NCBI RefSeq assembly: GCF_003347595.2
Contig: NZ_QCZK02000042.1
Span: forward strand, 1 to 34,535
DNA from: Botryobacter ruber
GTDB lineage: Bacteria; Bacteroidota; Bacteroidia; Cytophagales; Hymenobacteraceae
Length of the DNA stretch: 34,535 bases
Reading direction: 5' to 3'
The notes under the pieces were generated by a model. It saw only the letters and a program-made list of their open reading frames with translations, made no database searches and was not told the DNA's origin. Positions 32,484 through 34,535 of the stretch are shown one piece after another. Numbering within the stretch: position 1 is the first letter of the stretch; every line of letters begins with the position of its first letter. Made by a program: the position numbers and the translations under genes.

Positions 32484-33908
32484 TTAATACTTACCTCTAA
32501 TTGCCGGATAAATAAGCGCTTCGAGTAGTTCTTGCAAATCGGGATTGCTCGGGTGTGGAGCATCTGAGTAGCGGACAACACCTTCCCTATCAATAAGCAT
32601 GTACCGAGGAATGCTTCTAACTTTGAACCTCTTCAGGAAATTTGCCATTTCCTTTCTTTCAAACCTGTAACTCTCGGATACATTCCACAGATGTTTGGCA
32701 GAGGCTTGCAGCCACTTTTCAGTATCTGTATCAATAGACAGATAAATCACTGCAAAATCCTCATCGCTATACTGCTCTTTCATCTGCTGGGAGGCAGGGA
32801 GCTCTATCAAGCACGGCATACACCAGCTGGCCCAAAAGTCTATTAGAATAATTTTGCCTTTGTTTTTATTTATTATTTCGAAGAGGCTTGCCTGCTCGTT
32901 GTTATGGGTTATGAGAGAATCGTTCAGTTCCGCCTCATGAAGAATGGCCACCTCATTTAGCTCTTTAGCTGTCATTAGTATCCTCACAAACTTACTTTTT
33001 GGCGGGGCCCATGTCTGATAGTCGAGTATCAGGGCATTTACTCCGACATTGGACTTCTGGGCAGCCTTAAGCGCAACAAAGCAAACCCACTCCCGCTGAT
33101 GGCCTATGTACTCCCTTTTGGCAATTTCATACTGCACCTTAAAATCTCCGTATCGTCCTTCGAGTGCTGCTTTATACATAGAATAGCCTAGTAGAGCATA
33201 GAGTAATCGCTCTGAGGCATTCTCAGAAAAAGACTCCAGCTCTTGTAAAATTTTAGCATAAGCCCTGACTGTATCCTGGTAAAACTGGGGATAGGGGCGA
33301 ATAACTTCCTTTGGGTTTTGTAGGATAGCAGGAAGCAAGAGAATAGAAAATAAGCGCAATTTTATTTCCCGTTCTAAATGTGCCTTGAATATTGGCCTGA
33401 CACCATGGGTAGAATTCAACTCAATGATAAATTCTTCGCTTTCGGACCAAACCTTATGCCATTCTTCCAGGAAATACTCGAACTTCATCTTGCTTCCGTA
33501 GGCAATTTGGTCATATGGCCCTACCAAACTAAACCGTGCTTGTCCCAGCTTCTTGGCAAGTGCTAATTCCACAAGGTGGCTGCCAGTATAATCATAATTA
33601 TCTTCTGCTTCATTATAACTGATATAGACTGTGTCCCCTGGCATGAGAAATATTCCAGCTCCATGTTTATTTCCTACAGGAGTACTTACCATCACAGGCG
33701 AGAAGGAATCAGCGTCAAAGGTTACATACAGGGTATCATTGGGAGAGAGGGTGTGGTTTTTTTGTTCCAAGAAAACATCTTTGTAATACAAAAATACTTT
33801 CTTTTCTATACTGCTATTGATAACAGTTGCCTGTAGCGGATTAGCATTAGATGGGCCTATTAATAAGAAGGACATAAGCACTAAAAGAGAAATCATTAGT
33901 TTCATCAT
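32484..33908 (-). CDS. TlpA-like thioredoxin-fold protein with N-terminal extension
   Basis: This 474-aa protein has a signal peptide (residues 1-22, ending SNA), a long N-terminal region of ~320 residues without a recognised catalytic motif, and a C-terminal thioredoxin/TlpA domain (~345-465) with the redox motif WCMPC at 362-366 in DFWASWCMPCLIELP and the cis-proline SIPRYMLID at ~435. Bacteroidota encode many such exported TlpA-like thioredoxins, often with substrate-specific N-terminal domains. It probably keeps cysteines of an envelope protein reduced. The gene has its own gaps on both sides (259 and 251 bases) and is AT-rich. Confidence 0.85.
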   Translation of the reverse strand: MMKLMISLLVLMSFLLIGPSNANPLQATVINSSIEKKVFLYYKDVFLEQKNHTLSPNDTLYVTFDADSFSPVMVSTPVGNKHGAGIFLMPGDTVYISYNEAEDNYDYTGSHLVELALAKKLGQARFSLVGPYDQIAYGSKMKFEYFLEEWHKVWSESEEFIIELNSTHGVRPIFKAHLEREIKLRLFSILLLPAILQNPKEVIRPYPQFYQDTVRAYAKILQELESFSENASERLLYALLGYSMYKAALEGRYGDFKVQYEIAKREYIGHQREWVCFVALKAAQKSNVGVNALILDYQTWAPPKSKFVRILMTAKELNEVAILHEAELNDSLITHNNEQASLFEIINKNKGKIILIDFWASWCMPCLIELPASQQMKEQYSDEDFAVIYLSIDTDTEKWLQASAKHLWNVSESYRFERKEMANFLKRFKVRSIPRYMLIDREGVVRYSDAPHPSNPDLQELLEALIYPAIRGKY

Positions 33909-34137
33909 AGCTTGTACTTAGTTCTAGTAATGCCATCTGCTTATTAGTGGGACACTCTGTTTGTTGGGAGATAATTTACACAATAAATTTAAAATACTGT
34001 AACATATTCCTTATTTAATATAAAAAAATTATGGTAATGGCAGCCTGTCCACCTTCCCAGAAAACGTGGGAATTCTGAGACGGTACATATTAATTATTAC
34101 AGGTTGAGCTATAAGGTGGCGTAGCTAATTTATTAGT

Positions 34138-34147
34138 GTTGTTGGCA
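34138..34147 (+). repeat. GTTGTTGGCA half-site between TlpA-like and zinc-ribbon genes
   Basis: The decamer GTTGTTGGCA is identical to the outer end of attC-like site 1 (31718-31727) and likewise stands just beyond the stop codon of a minus-strand gene (12 bases). A short hairpin AGCTA / TAGCT lies 20-35 bases to its left but the matching CAAC arm is missing. Confidence 0.45.
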
Positions 34148-34159
34148 GTTGTTACTTTA

Positions 34160-34402
34160 CTAAATCTGCAAAAAATAACCCCTGAAGGAATAATCAGGCT
34201 CTTTCAATTTCCATTTCTCTCCACATACTAAGCATTCATAAATATATTCACCATCATCCTTGTCTCTTTTCCCATCTAGTTTAAATTCTACGTTTTTCAT
34301 TTTATTGCTCCCTAATTTCTTCGTTAACAATAAGTCAAATTCTTGCCACTCATTTTCAGATGGGAAGGCTTTAAATTCTTTTTGAAAGCAGTTAGGACAC
34401 AT
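34160..34402 (-). CDS. Small zinc-ribbon protein, hypothetical
   Basis: An 80-aa protein with two CxxC knuckles, CPNC at residues 2-5 and CLVC at about 58-61, which would form a single zinc ribbon. The linker contains a charged K/D stretch. No family recognised. Flanked by GTTGTTGGCA downstream and an attC-like palindrome upstream, it looks like a one-gene cassette. Confidence 0.6.
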   Translation of the reverse strand: MCPNCFQKEFKAFPSENEWQEFDLLLTKKLGSNKMKNVEFKLDGKRDKDDGEYIYECLVCGEKWKLKEPDYSFRGYFLQI

Positions 34403-34437
34403 AATTAGGTTCTATTTTTTTTCATTTTTGATATGCA

Positions 34438-34507
34438 TGCCAACGGCTTAGCCTAATGAGGTGTGCGAGGCGTAGCCGAAGCATAACTTATAGGCTTGGT
34501 TGTGGCG
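34438..34507. repeat. attC-like palindrome, site 2
   Basis: TGCCAAC (34438-34444), a 5-nt spacer GGCTT, AGCCTA (34450-34455), a 35-nt loop with its own hairpin TGC..GGC GTA GCC..GCA, TAGGCT (34491-34496), TG, and GTTGTGGCG. It shares with site 1 the order CAAC, 5 nt, stem, loop, stem, GTTG and a following TGGC, though the stem sequence is unrelated. The window ends 28 bases later. Confidence 0.55.
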
Positions 34508-34535
34508 AGTTTTGCTTCTGCTCCCCCGCCTGATT

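Noticed and set aside
31674..34507. Classical class 1-type integron attC sites
   Set aside because: The boxes do not match RYYYAAC and GTTRRRY and no IntI gene is in the window; only the layout is similar.
1..34535. CRISPR arrays, rRNA, tRNA and riboswitches
   Set aside because: No regularly spaced direct repeats, no cloverleaf with a T-arm sequence, and no recognisable riboswitch core (for example cobalamin near mutAB) was seen.

Overview
The window reads as chromosomal DNA of a Bacteroidota bacterium, most likely order Cytophagales and close to Hymenobacteraceae (Pontibacter-like). The support is a type IX secretion protein (PorQ), a PorE-like OmpA/PD40 protein, a split methylmalonyl-CoA mutase, an MbnP/di-haem peroxidase pair, promoter-like sites of the Bacteroidota TAnnTTTG type, and a paired Na+/solute symporter with a DUF4212 small subunit. 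The genus is an inference; no rRNA or tRNA gene was seen.

Layout. 1-2.2 kb: minus-strand symporter operon (DUF4212 small subunit, then the large subunit). 2.5-3.0 kb: a short IS1-InsA-like zinc-ribbon/HTH protein without a transposase catalytic domain. 3.3-6.8 kb: minus-strand porQ, hslU and a short-chain dehydrogenase. 7.2-9.7 kb: lon. 9.9-12.7 kb: plus-strand PorE-like protein and a DUF4184 membrane protein. 13.0-18.2 kb: minus-strand run GH3-like enzyme, dxr, rseP, LysM protein. 18.5-19.5 kb: plus-strand OsmC and PH-like membrane protein, closed by a perfect bidirectional terminator facing dnaA. 19.7-21.1 kb: dnaA. 21.2-22.9 kb: a 5'-nucleotidase split into two adjacent genes. 23.2-24.9 kb: di-haem peroxidase plus MbnP. 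25.2-30.6 kb: plus-strand DUF1232 protein, mutA, an NTF2-like protein and mutB. 30.7-34.4 kb: an AT-rich block of five unrelated minus-strand genes (pRiA4b ORF-3 family, YjdM/PhnA zinc ribbon, secreted plug-like protein, TlpA-like thioredoxin, small zinc-ribbon protein), probably acquired.

The housekeeping genes cover protein quality control (HslU, Lon, RseP), isoprenoid synthesis (Dxr), replication initiation (DnaA) and propionate/methylmalonyl metabolism (MutAB). The most unusual layer is intergenic. The window carries at least five different families of palindromic or inverted-repeat elements (2397-2505, 4097-4340, 18253-18415, 28015-28145, 28195-28339). It also carries a dispersed 25-30 bp GC-rich repeat (core GAGGCTGTGGTGGCAGGTGC and variants) that recurs next to gene ends on both strands, and palindromes with an attC-like layout (CAAC, 5-nt spacer, stem, GTTG) between the small genes of the AT-rich block. 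None of these encodes a transposase or integrase here, so any mobilising enzyme must act in trans.
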